A DNA stretch of 34,150 nt, taken from contig SOHS01000160.1 of assembly GCA_004377135.1 (NCBI GenBank), positions 1-34,150 on the forward strand, given 5' to 3'. The DNA comes from Dehalococcoidia bacterium. GTDB taxonomy: Bacteria; Chloroflexota; Dehalococcoidia; GIF9; AB-539-J10. Positions 14,981 to 23,232 of the stretch are shown here, one piece after another. Position 1 is the first letter of the stretch. Every line of letters starts with the position of its first letter. The notes under the pieces are model-generated. The model was not told the DNA's origin. It did no database searches and saw nothing but the letters and a program-made list of their open reading frames with translations. A program made the position numbers and the translations under genes.

Positions 14981-17671
14981 TTGCAGCCGATAACCATTAC
15001 TCTTGATGGTCGTGAGGTAAGTGGCTATCCGGGGACGACCATCCTAGAACTGGCGAAGGAATCAGGTATAGATATCCCCACACTCTGTCATGCCCCTCAA
15101 CTAACTTCGGTTGGGGCTTGCCGTGTCTGTCTGGTAGAAGACGAACGAAATAGTACCTTATTGGCGTCTTGTGTTACACCGATAGCATCAGGGATGGTAA
15201 TCAACACGCATTCCCCGCGAGTTATAGAGCGCCGCAAGACCATAGTTAAGCTGATGCTTGCCAGCCATCCTGATTCTTGCTTGGTATGCGATAAAGGCAA
15301 TCGCTGCCAGCTACGCCAAATTGCCTCGGACCTGGGCATCGGATTGGTAGAGCTTCAAAGAATTCCCCAGATGGCTAGCATTGAGGAGGTCAACCCCTTC
15401 CTTGAACGGGATTTGAGCAAGTGCATATTGTGTGCCAAATGTATTCGCGCCTGCCAGGAACTAGTCGTTGAGGGTGCTATTGACTACTTTCAACGAGGAT
15501 TTACGACCATACCGGCGACACTGAACAATTTGCCGCTGGAAAATTCCGAGTGCACTTTCTGTGGAACTTGTGTGGCCCTGTGCCCTACAGGCGCGCTAAC
15601 TGAAAAGGAGAAAATATATAGAGGAACAACCCAGACTGTTGTCCAGACAACCTGTCCCTTCTGTGGCTGTGGCTGTAGCATTTGCCTGGAAGTCAAGGAT
15701 GGACATGTAGCGCGGATCACGCCGGGCAAGGAAAGATCGGTGCACAAAGGCACGCTATGTGTGAGGGGAAGCTATGGCTGTGATTTTATCCACAGCCCGG
15801 ATAGGTTGCTCAAACCCTTGGTCAAGAGTAATGGTAATTTTGAGGAACTGTCCTGGGAAGAAGCTTTAGAACTGGTAGGCACTCAATTCCAGCGAATAAA
15901 GGATGAATCTGGCTGTGACAGCCTAGCCATCCTGGGTTCCTCTAAGTGCACTAACGAAGAGAATTACCTTTTGCAGAGATTCGCCAGATCCGTGCTGGGC
16001 ACCAACAATATTGATAATGGCGGTCGCTTGTATAACTCTGCCAGCTGTGTCGGCCTGGGATCTTCACTTGGCTTCCCCGGTACTACAAACTATCTTAGCG
16101 GTCTGGAACAATCAGAGCTTATATTAGTTATTGGGGCCGATCCCAGTTCCTCAGCACCTGCCGTCGGTTATGCCATAAAGCGTGCTGTCAAAAGGCAAGG
16201 TGCCAAGTTACTGTTGATAGACCCTCGACAGACAAAGCTCCTTATGTTTGCCCATCTTTGGGTGCAACCCGAGGTTGGCACTGATGTGGCTCTTATAAAT
16301 GGCCTGGCCAAGGTGATTATCGACGAAGGCTTGCTGGACGAGGAATTCGTCGCCAGAAGTACGGATAACTTTGAAGCTTTTAACGAAGGCTTGAAAAAAT
16401 ATACCCTGGAGTATGTTGAGGAGACTACTGGTGTTTCAGGTCAACAAATTCGTGCTGCTGCTCGACTATACGCCAGGGCAAGCCGGGCAGCAATTGTCTA
16501 TGGCACAGGAATCACGCAGCATGTGACAGGAACTGACAGTGTGAAGGCTCTGGCAAACTTGGCGTTGCTGACGGGCAATATTGGGCATAAGAGAGGCGGC
16601 GTCTACGCGCTGCAAAGAGAAAACAATGGGCAAGGCGCCTGCGACATGGGAACATTACCCATATTCCTCCCCGGATATCAGAGTGTAGTGGACGCCCAGG
16701 CTAGGAGGAAGTTCGAAGAAAGTTGGGGAGTAAGCTCGCCGGCTGAGCCTGGGCTAACAGCCTTGGAAATCATGAAGCAAGCAAAAAAAGAAAAGATTAA
16801 GGGCATGTACATCGTAGGAGAAAATCCTGCCTTGAGCTTTCCAAATTCGAGACTCATTATTGAGATTCTAGCCTCCATCGATTTCCTGGTAGTCCAGGAC
16901 ATGTTCCTTACGGAAACGGCTAAACTGGCAAACGTGGTTTTACCTGCGGCAAGCTTCGCCGAAAAGGACGGGACATTCACCAACTTCGAGGGGAGGGTAC
17001 AAAGGGTGCAAAAGGCAATCCCTCCTCTGGGCGAAAGTTTGCCAGACTGGGAGATAATCCTGCGACTGGCTGACAAAATCGGGGCTCCGATGCCATATTC
17101 CTCTCCCCAACAAGTTATGGACGAAATAGTTGACACTTGTCAGCTAGCAACCTATAGCTCATATGAAGGGAATGGCCATACAGAGCCAGAGGCGCAGAGC
17201 CTGTATCAGGCTGAGTCGAGTAGCCATTGGGGAGTCGGGCGCATACATGGGGGGCAGTTCCCGAAAGGGTTTGCCCGCTTTTGCCCGGTTGCGTATGTTC
17301 CACCGACAAAGGCGAAGAAGGGCTATCCCTTTACCTTGCTAACCGGGGGTATCCCTAATCATTTCGGCACTGGCTCTAGAAGCTCCAGGTCTACGCGATT
17401 GAAGAAATTCTCCCCGGAGGCTTTTGTGGAAATTTGTGAGTCTGACGCCAGAAAACTTGCCATCACTGTGGGTGAGAAGGTCAAGGTCATCTCACCTGTA
17501 GGCGAGGTGACTACAATAGCCAAGATTACCGATACACTACGTCAGGGGATGCTTTTTATGCCAGTTTCATACCCAGAGACTCCGGTTAATGAGCTATTCG
17601 ACATTGTCTTAAATTCCGAAACAAAAGCGCCTTCACTGAAAGCATGCAGCGTAAAAATAGAGAAATTGTAA
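14981..17671 (+). CDS. FdhA/NuoG-like iron-sulphur molybdopterin-fold subunit lacking formate-dehydrogenase active-site residues
   Basis: 896 residues from a TTG at 14981, chosen for the ideal AAGGAGG seven bases ahead (the alternative ATG at 14963 has that site inside its codons). Order: [2Fe-2S] plant-type domain (C36, C47, C50, C64); His-Cys cluster (H96, C100, C103, C109); two [4Fe-4S] motifs (C148, C151, C154, C158; C191, C194, C197, C201); molybdopterin-oxidoreductase [4Fe-4S] (C225, C228, C232, C260); then the large catalytic-type domain and a C-terminal dinucleotide-binding-type barrel. Against formate dehydrogenase H, the Sec/Cys position is Y351 and the next His is N352 (GGRLYNSAS, 16031-16036), catalytic Arg333 aligns with Q545, and Lys44 with R262. 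The Fe-S wiring is complete. It therefore looks like an electron-transfer subunit of NuoG type, or an enzyme with other chemistry, working with the NuoE- and NuoF-like proteins downstream. Confidence 0.85.
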   Translation: MQPITITLDGREVSGYPGTTILELAKESGIDIPTLCHAPQLTSVGACRVCLVEDERNSTLLASCVTPIASGMVINTHSPRVIERRKTIVKLMLASHPDSCLVCDKGNRCQLRQIASDLGIGLVELQRIPQMASIEEVNPFLERDLSKCILCAKCIRACQELVVEGAIDYFQRGFTTIPATLNNLPLENSECTFCGTCVALCPTGALTEKEKIYRGTTQTVVQTTCPFCGCGCSICLEVKDGHVARITPGKERSVHKGTLCVRGSYGCDFIHSPDRLLKPLVKSNGNFEELSWEEALELVGTQFQRIKDESGCDSLAILGSSKCTNEENYLLQRFARSVLGTNNIDNGGRLYNSASCVGLGSSLGFPGTTNYLSGLEQSELILVIGADPSSSAPAVGYAIKRAVKRQGAKLLLIDPRQTKLLMFAHLWVQPEVGTDVALINGLAKVIIDEGLLDEEFVARSTDNFEAFNEGLKKYTLEYVEETTGVSGQQIRAAARLYARASRAAIVYGTGITQHVTGTDSVKALANLALLTGNIGHKRGGVYALQRENNGQGACDMGTLPIFLPGYQSVVDAQARRKFEESWGVSSPAEPGLTALEIMKQAKKEKIKGMYIVGENPALSFPNSRLIIEILASIDFLVVQDMFLTETAKLANVVLPAASFAEKDGTFTNFEGRVQRVQKAIPPLGESLPDWEIILRLADKIGAPMPYSSPQQVMDEIVDTCQLATYSSYEGNGHTEPEAQSLYQAESSSHWGVGRIHGGQFPKGFARFCPVAYVPPTKAKKGYPFTLLTGGIPNHFGTGSRSSRSTRLKKFSPEAFVEICESDARKLAITVGEKVKVISPVGEVTTIAKITDTLRQGMLFMPVSYPETPVNELFDIVLNSETKAPSLKACSVKIEKL

Positions 17672-17677
17672 CACCTC

Positions 17678-17710
17678 GGCTTGTCTTCGACAAAAGGATG
17701 GGGACAAGCC
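17678..17710 (+). other. Intercistronic hairpin between FdhA-like and NuoE-like genes
   Basis: GGCTTGTC at 17678-17685 pairs perfectly with GACAAGCC at 17703-17710 across a 17-base loop. No T-run follows, so it is not a standard terminator. It could stabilise the mRNA end or adjust expression of the downstream genes. Confidence 0.45.
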
Positions 17711-17750
17711 CCCGTGCTACTTAATATAAGAATAGAAAGGGTGAGGCTTC

Positions 17751-18242
17751 ATGAATAAAGCGAAGACCATCACAAAGGCTGACCTGGCACGAATTAATAT
17801 CATCATTTCTGAATATAGTAGTCAGCAGAAGTGGGCAATGATACCGCTGCTGCAAAAAATCCAAAGTGAGTTCGGGTTTATCCCTCCTCAGTCTGTACCA
17901 TTTATAGCCAGAAGCTTGGGGGTTTTCCCCAGTCAGGTACAAGGGGTGATTAGTTTTTATACCCAGCTCTACACTCAGCCACGAGGCAAAAAAATTGTCA
18001 GAGTTTGTCGAGGGACAGCTTGCCATGTGCGGGGAGGAAAGACGATACTGAAATTGGTTAAGCAGCACCTGGATATAGAAGAGGGCGAGACTACCCCTGA
18101 TTTTGAATACACACTGGAAACCGTAGCCTGTATCGGCGTCTGTGCCCTAGCGCCTAATATGGTCGTTAGTGACCATGTCCACGGTCATATGAACCCCAAA
18201 AAAGTGGAGCAACTGTTTAAGCATCAAGAGGGTGAAAAGTAA
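17751..18242 (+). CDS. NuoE-like [2Fe-2S] subunit
   Basis: 163 residues, typical NuoE/HydA-gamma/HoxE length. The N-terminal helical domain (KWAMIPLLQKIQSEFGFIPPQSV...VQGVISFYTQLY) precedes a thioredoxin-like fold with the [2Fe-2S] ligands C86, C91 (CRGTAC) and C127, C131 (CIGVC). It accepts or delivers electrons next to the NuoF flavin, which is encoded immediately after: the stop codon and the next ATG are one base apart. GAAAGGGTG lies upstream of the start. In hydrogenases, formate dehydrogenases and complex I such subunits always pair with NuoF, so the partner is the NuoF-GltD fusion. No feature points to a particular acceptor. Confidence 0.93.
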   Translation: MNKAKTITKADLARINIIISEYSSQQKWAMIPLLQKIQSEFGFIPPQSVPFIARSLGVFPSQVQGVISFYTQLYTQPRGKKIVRVCRGTACHVRGGKTILKLVKQHLDIEEGETTPDFEYTLETVACIGVCALAPNMVVSDHVHGHMNPKKVEQLFKHQEGEK

Positions 18243-18243
18243 T

Positions 18244-21200
18244 ATGGAAAGCCATTGCACCATTTTTATTTGTCAGGGAACAGGATGCCTCTCCAGCAGC
18301 TCTGAAGCTGTCTATGATGCGCTTAAAGAAGAAATAAAACGGCAAAGGATAAGCTATGCCGAGGTGGATTTCACTGGTTGTCACGGCTTTTGCGAGCAGG
18401 GTCCTAATGTAGTCATTGAACCTGAAGGTATTTTCTATACCCATGTCCAGGCCGAGGATGCTCCAGAAATTGTCACTTCTCATCTTCGAGATGGCAAGCC
18501 TGTGGAACGCCTTTTCTACCATGATCCGGTAACTGGCGAAGCCATACCACGCTATTCAGAGATAAACTTCTACAAAAAGCAGCAGCGTGTCATTCTGCGA
18601 AATTGCGGGCAAATCAACCCGGAAAAAATTGAGCATTACATTGATCGTGGAGGTTATCAGGCGTTGAGAAAGGCTCTTCTAATAACTTCCGAGCAGGTTA
18701 TTGAGGAGATTAAGAAATCTGGCCTTCGCGGGCGAGGTGGCGCTGGTTTTCCCACCGGCCTCAAGTGGGAGTTTTGCCGTAATGCTCCCGGAGAAAAGAA
18801 ATACGTCATCTGCAATGCCGATGAAGGCGACCCCGGTGCTTTTATGGACCGCTCCATCCTGGAAGCAGATCCCCACGCTGTCGTTGAGGGGCTGACCATT
18901 GCTGGATATGCCATGGGTGCCAATGAGGGCTACATCTATGTCCGTGCTGAGTATCCCTTAGCAGTAAAGCGAGTTCACACTGCCTTAGAGCAAGCCCGAC
19001 AAAGGGGCTTTTTGGGTAAAGATATTCTCGGCTCAGGCTTTGATTTTGTGGTGCACATCAAAGAAGGCGCCGGGGCCTTTGTTTGTGGCGAGGAAACAGC
19101 TCTAATGGCTTCCATTGAGAGCCGACGGGGCATGCCTCGTCCCCGCCCCCCATTTCCCGCCCAATCAGGTCTGGAAGGAAAGCCTACTACTATCAATAAT
19201 GTAAAGAGTCTGGCTTCCATTCCCGTTATCATTGATCGAGGGGCTGATTGGTTCGCCGGCATAGGTACCGAAAAGAGCAAAGGGACGGCTGTCTTTGCCC
19301 TCACGGGGAAGATTGCCAACAGTGGGTTGGTGGAGGTACCTATGGGCACTCCCCTATCCACCATTATTTTTGATGTCGGGGGTGGTATCCCCCGGAGCAA
19401 GCAGTTTAAGGCGGTGCAGACGGGTGGTCCTTCAGGTGGCTGTATTCCTGCCCGGTTTCTCGATTCCCCCGTGGAATATGAAACACTGGCTCAATTAGGT
19501 TCGATTATGGGCTCTGGCGGTATGGTGGTGCTGGACGAGACCACCTGTATGGTAGAGATAGCCAGGTATTTCTTGAGCTTCACTCAATCTGAGTCCTGTG
19601 GGAAGTGTGTCCCTTGCCGCCTGGGAACCAGACAAATGCTAGAAATACTGACCAGAATCACTCAGGGCAAAGGACGTGAAGAGGATATGGATACTCTGCT
19701 TACCATAGCCAAGACAGTTAAGGAATGCTCGCTCTGTGGTCTGGGACAGACCTGTCCCAACCCCGTGCTCACCACCATTGAGTACTTCAGAGATGAATAT
19801 GAAACCCACATACAAGAAAAGAAATGCCCGGCTGCTGTCTGCGATGCCCTCATGATATCACCGTGTCAGCATACCTGTCCTGTAGGAATCAATGTTCCCA
19901 AATATGTGGCTCAAATTGCTGACTGTGAGTACCTGGAGGCTGTCAACACCATCAGGGAGCGTAATCCCTTCCCCGCTATTTGCGGCCGCATCTGCCATCA
20001 TCCCTGCGAGGGGAGATGCCGCCGCGGGGAACTCGACGACTCTGTAGCTATCAGGGCGCTTAAGCGCTTTGCCGCCGACTGGTATTTTGACCACATTGGG
20101 GAATTACCTGAACCAGAACCCTTTCCCCTGACTCACAGCCAAAAAGTAGCAGTAGTAGGAGCGGGACCTACAGGGCTGTCCTGCGCCTACTTTCTGGCTC
20201 AGATGGGCTATCCTGTCACGGTCTTCGAAGCCCTCCCCCTAGGCGGGGGCATGCTCTCGGTAGCTATACCTGACTTCCGCTTGCCGCGGGAGGTTATTGA
20301 AAAGGAGATAGATTATATCGCCAAGCGGGGAGTGGAGATAAAATACGACACGCCAATCAATGTAAATTTCACCATAGAAGATATCAAAGATAGTGGCTTT
20401 GAAGCTGTCTTTATTGCCGCTGGGGCTCAAAAGAGCCAGATTATTGGTATACCCGGAGAATTGGAGGACATTGAGGGCTTCTACTATGGTTTGAGATTTC
20501 TCAGAGATGTGAAGTTTGGTAAGTCTATTAAGATTGGACGCAGGGTAGCTGTTATCGGGGGTGGTAATGTAGCCCTTGACTCTTCGCGCACAGCTCTTCG
20601 CCTTGGTGCCGATGAGGTGAGTATCTTTTACCGTCGGTCGCGGGAAGAGATGCCGGTAACTGAGGTGGAGTATGATGAGACTCTGGCTGAAGGCGTCCAG
20701 GTTAATTTCCTCGTCAGCCCCACCCGCCTGGCAAGCGATGACTGGAAAGTGACCGGTTTACAGTGTGTCCACATGAAGCTGGGTGAGCCTGATGCCGGTG
20801 GACGCCGTCGCCCAATTCCTGTTCCTGGCTCAGAGTTTTTTGCTCCAGCGGATACCGTCATTGCTGCTGTGGGGCAGGCTCCAGACCTGTCGTTTTTACC
20901 CCCGGATAGTGCTCTTGAGCGTACTCGGTGGGAAACGCTGGCGGTTGATGAAAACAAATTAGCTACTAATGTTTCCGGGGTCTTTGCTGGGGGGGATTTT
21001 GTCTCCGGGCCGGGCATGGTTATAGAAGCTATTGCAGCTGGCCGGAGAGGGGCCATCGCCATAGACAAATATCTCCAGGGCGATACCTCACGGGTCGAGA
21101 TGTACGACCTGAAGCCCAGCGTCATTGAAGAAGAAGTAATTAGAGAGGAAGAAGAAAGCTGGGAACCACAATTCAGGCCGGAAACACCCCATCTCCCTCT

Positions 21201-21303
21201 CCAGGAGAGGAAAGGTAGCTTTAAAGAGATAGAACTGAGCCTTTCTGAGGAGAAGGCGAGACAGGAGGCTAAGCGTTGCTTAAGATGCGACTTGGAAAAG
21301 TAA
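18244..21303 (+). CDS. NuoF-GltD fusion: NAD(P)H-binding flavoprotein with two flavin modules
   Basis: 1019 residues from the ATG at 18244, with GAGGGTG about 9 bases ahead (a GTG at 18232 is less likely). Modules: thioredoxin-like [2Fe-2S] (C10, C15, C46, C50); NuoF FMN/NADH domain (GRGGAGFPTGLKWEF about 163-177, NADEGDPGAF 191-200, GEGAGAF-type loop 274-280); SLBB-type region; [4Fe-4S] C452, C455, C458 and C498. From about 528 a GltD-like module follows: an N-terminal double [4Fe-4S] domain (C541, C545, C580, C584, C588, C592), FAD site GAGPTG (639-644), and a second nucleotide site VIGGGNVALDSSRTALRLG with YRRSREEMP suited to NADPH. The protein ends with CLRCDLEK. Two flavins and two pyridine-nucleotide sites in one chain make it a candidate NADH/NADPH entry point or flavin-based bifurcating subunit for the complex with NuoE- and FdhA-like partners. 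Confidence 0.92.
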   Translation: MESHCTIFICQGTGCLSSSSEAVYDALKEEIKRQRISYAEVDFTGCHGFCEQGPNVVIEPEGIFYTHVQAEDAPEIVTSHLRDGKPVERLFYHDPVTGEAIPRYSEINFYKKQQRVILRNCGQINPEKIEHYIDRGGYQALRKALLITSEQVIEEIKKSGLRGRGGAGFPTGLKWEFCRNAPGEKKYVICNADEGDPGAFMDRSILEADPHAVVEGLTIAGYAMGANEGYIYVRAEYPLAVKRVHTALEQARQRGFLGKDILGSGFDFVVHIKEGAGAFVCGEETALMASIESRRGMPRPRPPFPAQSGLEGKPTTINNVKSLASIPVIIDRGADWFAGIGTEKSKGTAVFALTGKIANSGLVEVPMGTPLSTIIFDVGGGIPRSKQFKAVQTGGPSGGCIPARFLDSPVEYETLAQLGSIMGSGGMVVLDETTCMVEIARYFLSFTQSESCGKCVPCRLGTRQMLEILTRITQGKGREEDMDTLLTIAKTVKECSLCGLGQTCPNPVLTTIEYFRDEYETHIQEKKCPAAVCDALMISPCQHTCPVGINVPKYVAQIADCEYLEAVNTIRERNPFPAICGRICHHPCEGRCRRGELDDSVAIRALKRFAADWYFDHIGELPEPEPFPLTHSQKVAVVGAGPTGLSCAYFLAQMGYPVTVFEALPLGGGMLSVAIPDFRLPREVIEKEIDYIAKRGVEIKYDTPINVNFTIEDIKDSGFEAVFIAAGAQKSQIIGIPGELEDIEGFYYGLRFLRDVKFGKSIKIGRRVAVIGGGNVALDSSRTALRLGADEVSIFYRRSREEMPVTEVEYDETLAEGVQVNFLVSPTRLASDDWKVTGLQCVHMKLGEPDAGGRRRPIPVPGSEFFAPADTVIAAVGQAPDLSFLPPDSALERTRWETLAVDENKLATNVSGVFAGGDFVSGPGMVIEAIAAGRRGAIAIDKYLQGDTSRVEMYDLKPSVIEEEVIREEEESWEPQFRPETPHLPLQERKGSFKEIELSLSEEKARQEAKRCLRCDLEK

Positions 21304-21322
21304 AAATAAGCGTTTACCAGAT

Positions 21323-21398
21323 GTCATTGCGAGGAGCGTTAGCGACGAAGCAATCTCGACGGTTGATGCTTAGATTGCTTCGCCTCGCTCGCAATGAC
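21323..21398. repeat. Long inverted repeat between the NuoF-GltD and metV genes
   Basis: The left arm (21323-21356, GTCATTGCGAGGAGC...GAAGCAATCT) and the right arm (21372-21398, AGATTGCTTCGCC...GCAATGAC) are imperfect inverted copies around a short loop. This GTCATTGCGAG...GAAGCAATCT palindrome is a type often seen dispersed through bacterial genomes. In RNA it would make a strong hairpin and could set the ratio of upstream to downstream transcript. Only one copy is in the window. Confidence 0.75.
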
Positions 21399-21439
21399 TT
21401 AGAATTTCGAGTTTGTATTTTTGACGTGGGAGGTCAGGC

Positions 21440-22084
21440 ATGAAATCTATTACTAAACAAAAGACTTTTGAGGAAATCGAACAGCAGTTAGACGGGTTTG
21501 ACCGGGTGTATATTGCTGGTTGTGGCACATGCGCCACAATGACTAAAACTGGTGGGCGGGAAGAGGTCTTGGAAATGAGGGAGCGTCTACAAGAACTGGG
21601 CAAGTTAGTCACCGGCTGGATAGTTATCCCTACCGCCTGTGATGAGATGACCGAAGTAGCTGTTAAAGAAAATAATGGAGCCATTCAGAATGCCAAATGT
21701 ATTCTGGTCATGTCCTGTGCTTTAGGAGTGCATAAGCTGAGTACCTATATTGACAAGCCGGTCATTCCAGCCCTGGATACTCTTTTCATAGGCGTCGAGG
21801 ATGGTCCGGGCTGTTTTCAAGAGGTTTGTGCCCAGTGTGGTCAGTGCGTCCTGGGAGAGACTGCTGGCATCTGTCCCCTGACGGCATGTCACAAAGGTTT
21901 GCTGAACGGCCCATGTGGTGGCACCGACAATGGTAAGTGCGAGGTGGATAAGGAAAAGGATTGTGGCTGGACTCTCATATATCAACGACTAAAAGAACAG
22001 GGCCGGCTTGATTTGATGCGTAAGTATCATTCCCCCAGAGATTGCAACGTGGCACCCAGGCCGCGAACGGCCAGGATTACATGA
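21440..22084 (+). CDS. metV: MetV-like partner of methylenetetrahydrofolate reductase
   Basis: 214 residues. The C-terminal half is the MetV / 'methylene-THF reductase C-terminal' cysteine domain: CAQCGQCVLGETAGICP, TACHKGLLNGPCGG, NGKCEVDKEKDCGW. An N-terminal Rossmann-like part has C28 and C31 (AGCGTC). In acetogens MetV binds iron-sulphur and/or zinc and passes electrons to MetF, which is otherwise unable to use a low-potential donor directly. The ATG follows GGGAGG. metF starts 10 bp after the stop, so the pair is co-transcribed. Its location right after the NuoE/NuoF-GltD genes suggests those proteins supply its electrons. Confidence 0.88.
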   Translation: MKSITKQKTFEEIEQQLDGFDRVYIAGCGTCATMTKTGGREEVLEMRERLQELGKLVTGWIVIPTACDEMTEVAVKENNGAIQNAKCILVMSCALGVHKLSTYIDKPVIPALDTLFIGVEDGPGCFQEVCAQCGQCVLGETAGICPLTACHKGLLNGPCGGTDNGKCEVDKEKDCGWTLIYQRLKEQGRLDLMRKYHSPRDCNVAPRPRTARIT

Positions 22085-22094
22085 AGGAGGAGCT

Positions 22095-22985
22095 ATGGCA
22101 CCGAGTTTTAGGGAAGTTCTCAAATCTGATAAATTTATAATAACCAGCGAAATCGGTCCACCAAAGGGGACGAACATTGAGAAGATGCTCCACCATATTG
22201 ACCTTCTCAAGGATAAAGTAGATGCGCTGAACGTCACTGACCACCAGAGTTCCGTAATGCGCTTTCCCTCCATTGGTGGCTGCCTGGCCATCAAGGAGAA
22301 AGGTGGCGAGCCTATATTACAGGTGACCTGCCGCGACCGTAATCGCCTTTCCCTTCAAGCCGAGCTTCTCTTCGCATACACCAGAGGCATAAGAAATGTC
22401 CTCTGCCTAACTGGAGATGCTGTTTTAGTTGGCGACCATAAGGAGGCCAAGGGCGTTTTCGACCTGGATTCAGCACAGTTGCTGAAGACAATTCGACAGA
22501 TGGAAGCGGGCAAAGACCTGGGAGGGAATGAACTCGACGGGGCTGTGGAGTTCTGTGCCGGAGCCATAGTCACACCTGAAGCAAACCCGATTGAGCCTCA
22601 GTTAATCAAGTTTGAAAAGAAGATTGAAGCCGGTGCCGAATTCTTTCAGACGCAAGCCATCTATGACCTGGACAAATTTGCTAAGTTTATGGAATATGCC
22701 CGCCAATTCCCGGTCAAGATATTAGCTGGCATTATTCTGCTTGTGTCAGCCAGGATGGCGAAATATATGACCGAAAATGTCCCGGGCGTCTCTGTGCCCC
22801 AGAACTTGATTGACGAGTTAGCGGCTGCCCCCAAAGGCGAGGCAATCAATAAAGGTATAGAAATCGCGGGCCGGATGATTACCACTCTGGAAAAAGAATC
22901 AATATGCGATGGAGTCCATGTCATGGCTATAGGCCGGGAAGAGGTGGTGCCGGATATCCTGAAAGCGGCTGGACTCGCTACCTAG
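22095..22985 (+). CDS. metF: 5,10-methylenetetrahydrofolate reductase
   Basis: 296 residues, a TIM-barrel flavoprotein of the MetF family that reduces methylene-THF to methyl-THF in the methyl branch of the Wood-Ljungdahl pathway or for methionine synthesis. The start SEIGPPKG contains the catalytic glutamate (E19); LNVTDHQSSVMR, LQVTCRDRN and LCLTGDAVLVGDH are the folate- and FAD-binding segments. AAGGAGG precedes the ATG. Acetogen MetF proteins of this kind lack a tight NADH site of their own and need MetV, which is encoded directly upstream. The stop codon TAG overlaps the first bases of a dispersed repeat. Confidence 0.92.
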   Translation: MAPSFREVLKSDKFIITSEIGPPKGTNIEKMLHHIDLLKDKVDALNVTDHQSSVMRFPSIGGCLAIKEKGGEPILQVTCRDRNRLSLQAELLFAYTRGIRNVLCLTGDAVLVGDHKEAKGVFDLDSAQLLKTIRQMEAGKDLGGNELDGAVEFCAGAIVTPEANPIEPQLIKFEKKIEAGAEFFQTQAIYDLDKFAKFMEYARQFPVKILAGIILLVSARMAKYMTENVPGVSVPQNLIDELAAAPKGEAINKGIEIAGRMITTLEKESICDGVHVMAIGREEVVPDILKAAGLAT

Positions 22986-23031
22986 TACCCCATGTAGCTA
23001 GTAGAAAAGGCAGAGACCGCTTGCCTCCTTT
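22984..23031 (+). repeat. att-like dispersed repeat, copy 1
   Basis: It begins AGTACCCCATGTAGCTAGTA and ends GCTTGCCTCCTTTC. The first 28 bases are identical to copy 2 at 23946. AGGCA/TGCCT can fold as a small hairpin, and it follows the metF stop, so it may also help termination. The ACCCCAT near its start equals the anticodon loop of the broken tRNA-Pro(GGG) at copy 3. Confidence 0.7.
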
Positions 23032-23232
23032 CAACCTCCAATATTATTTCTCTATCTTATATCTTGTCAATACTTAATTATGTTAATACTAATCCGGAAA
23101 AACGCTTGGCAATGTGCGGGGGGTGATACAGTATAAATTAAGATTTTGAGCAACTAAATTATTACTAGTGCATTATATTTATTGAGGTATGCTTAGTTTT
23201 TCCATTGGCTAATATGGATTTAAGCGAAGAAT

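Noticed and set aside
14981-17671. Formate dehydrogenase alpha subunit
   Set aside because: Overall similarity is strong, but the Sec/Cys, His, Arg and Lys residues needed for formate oxidation are all replaced.
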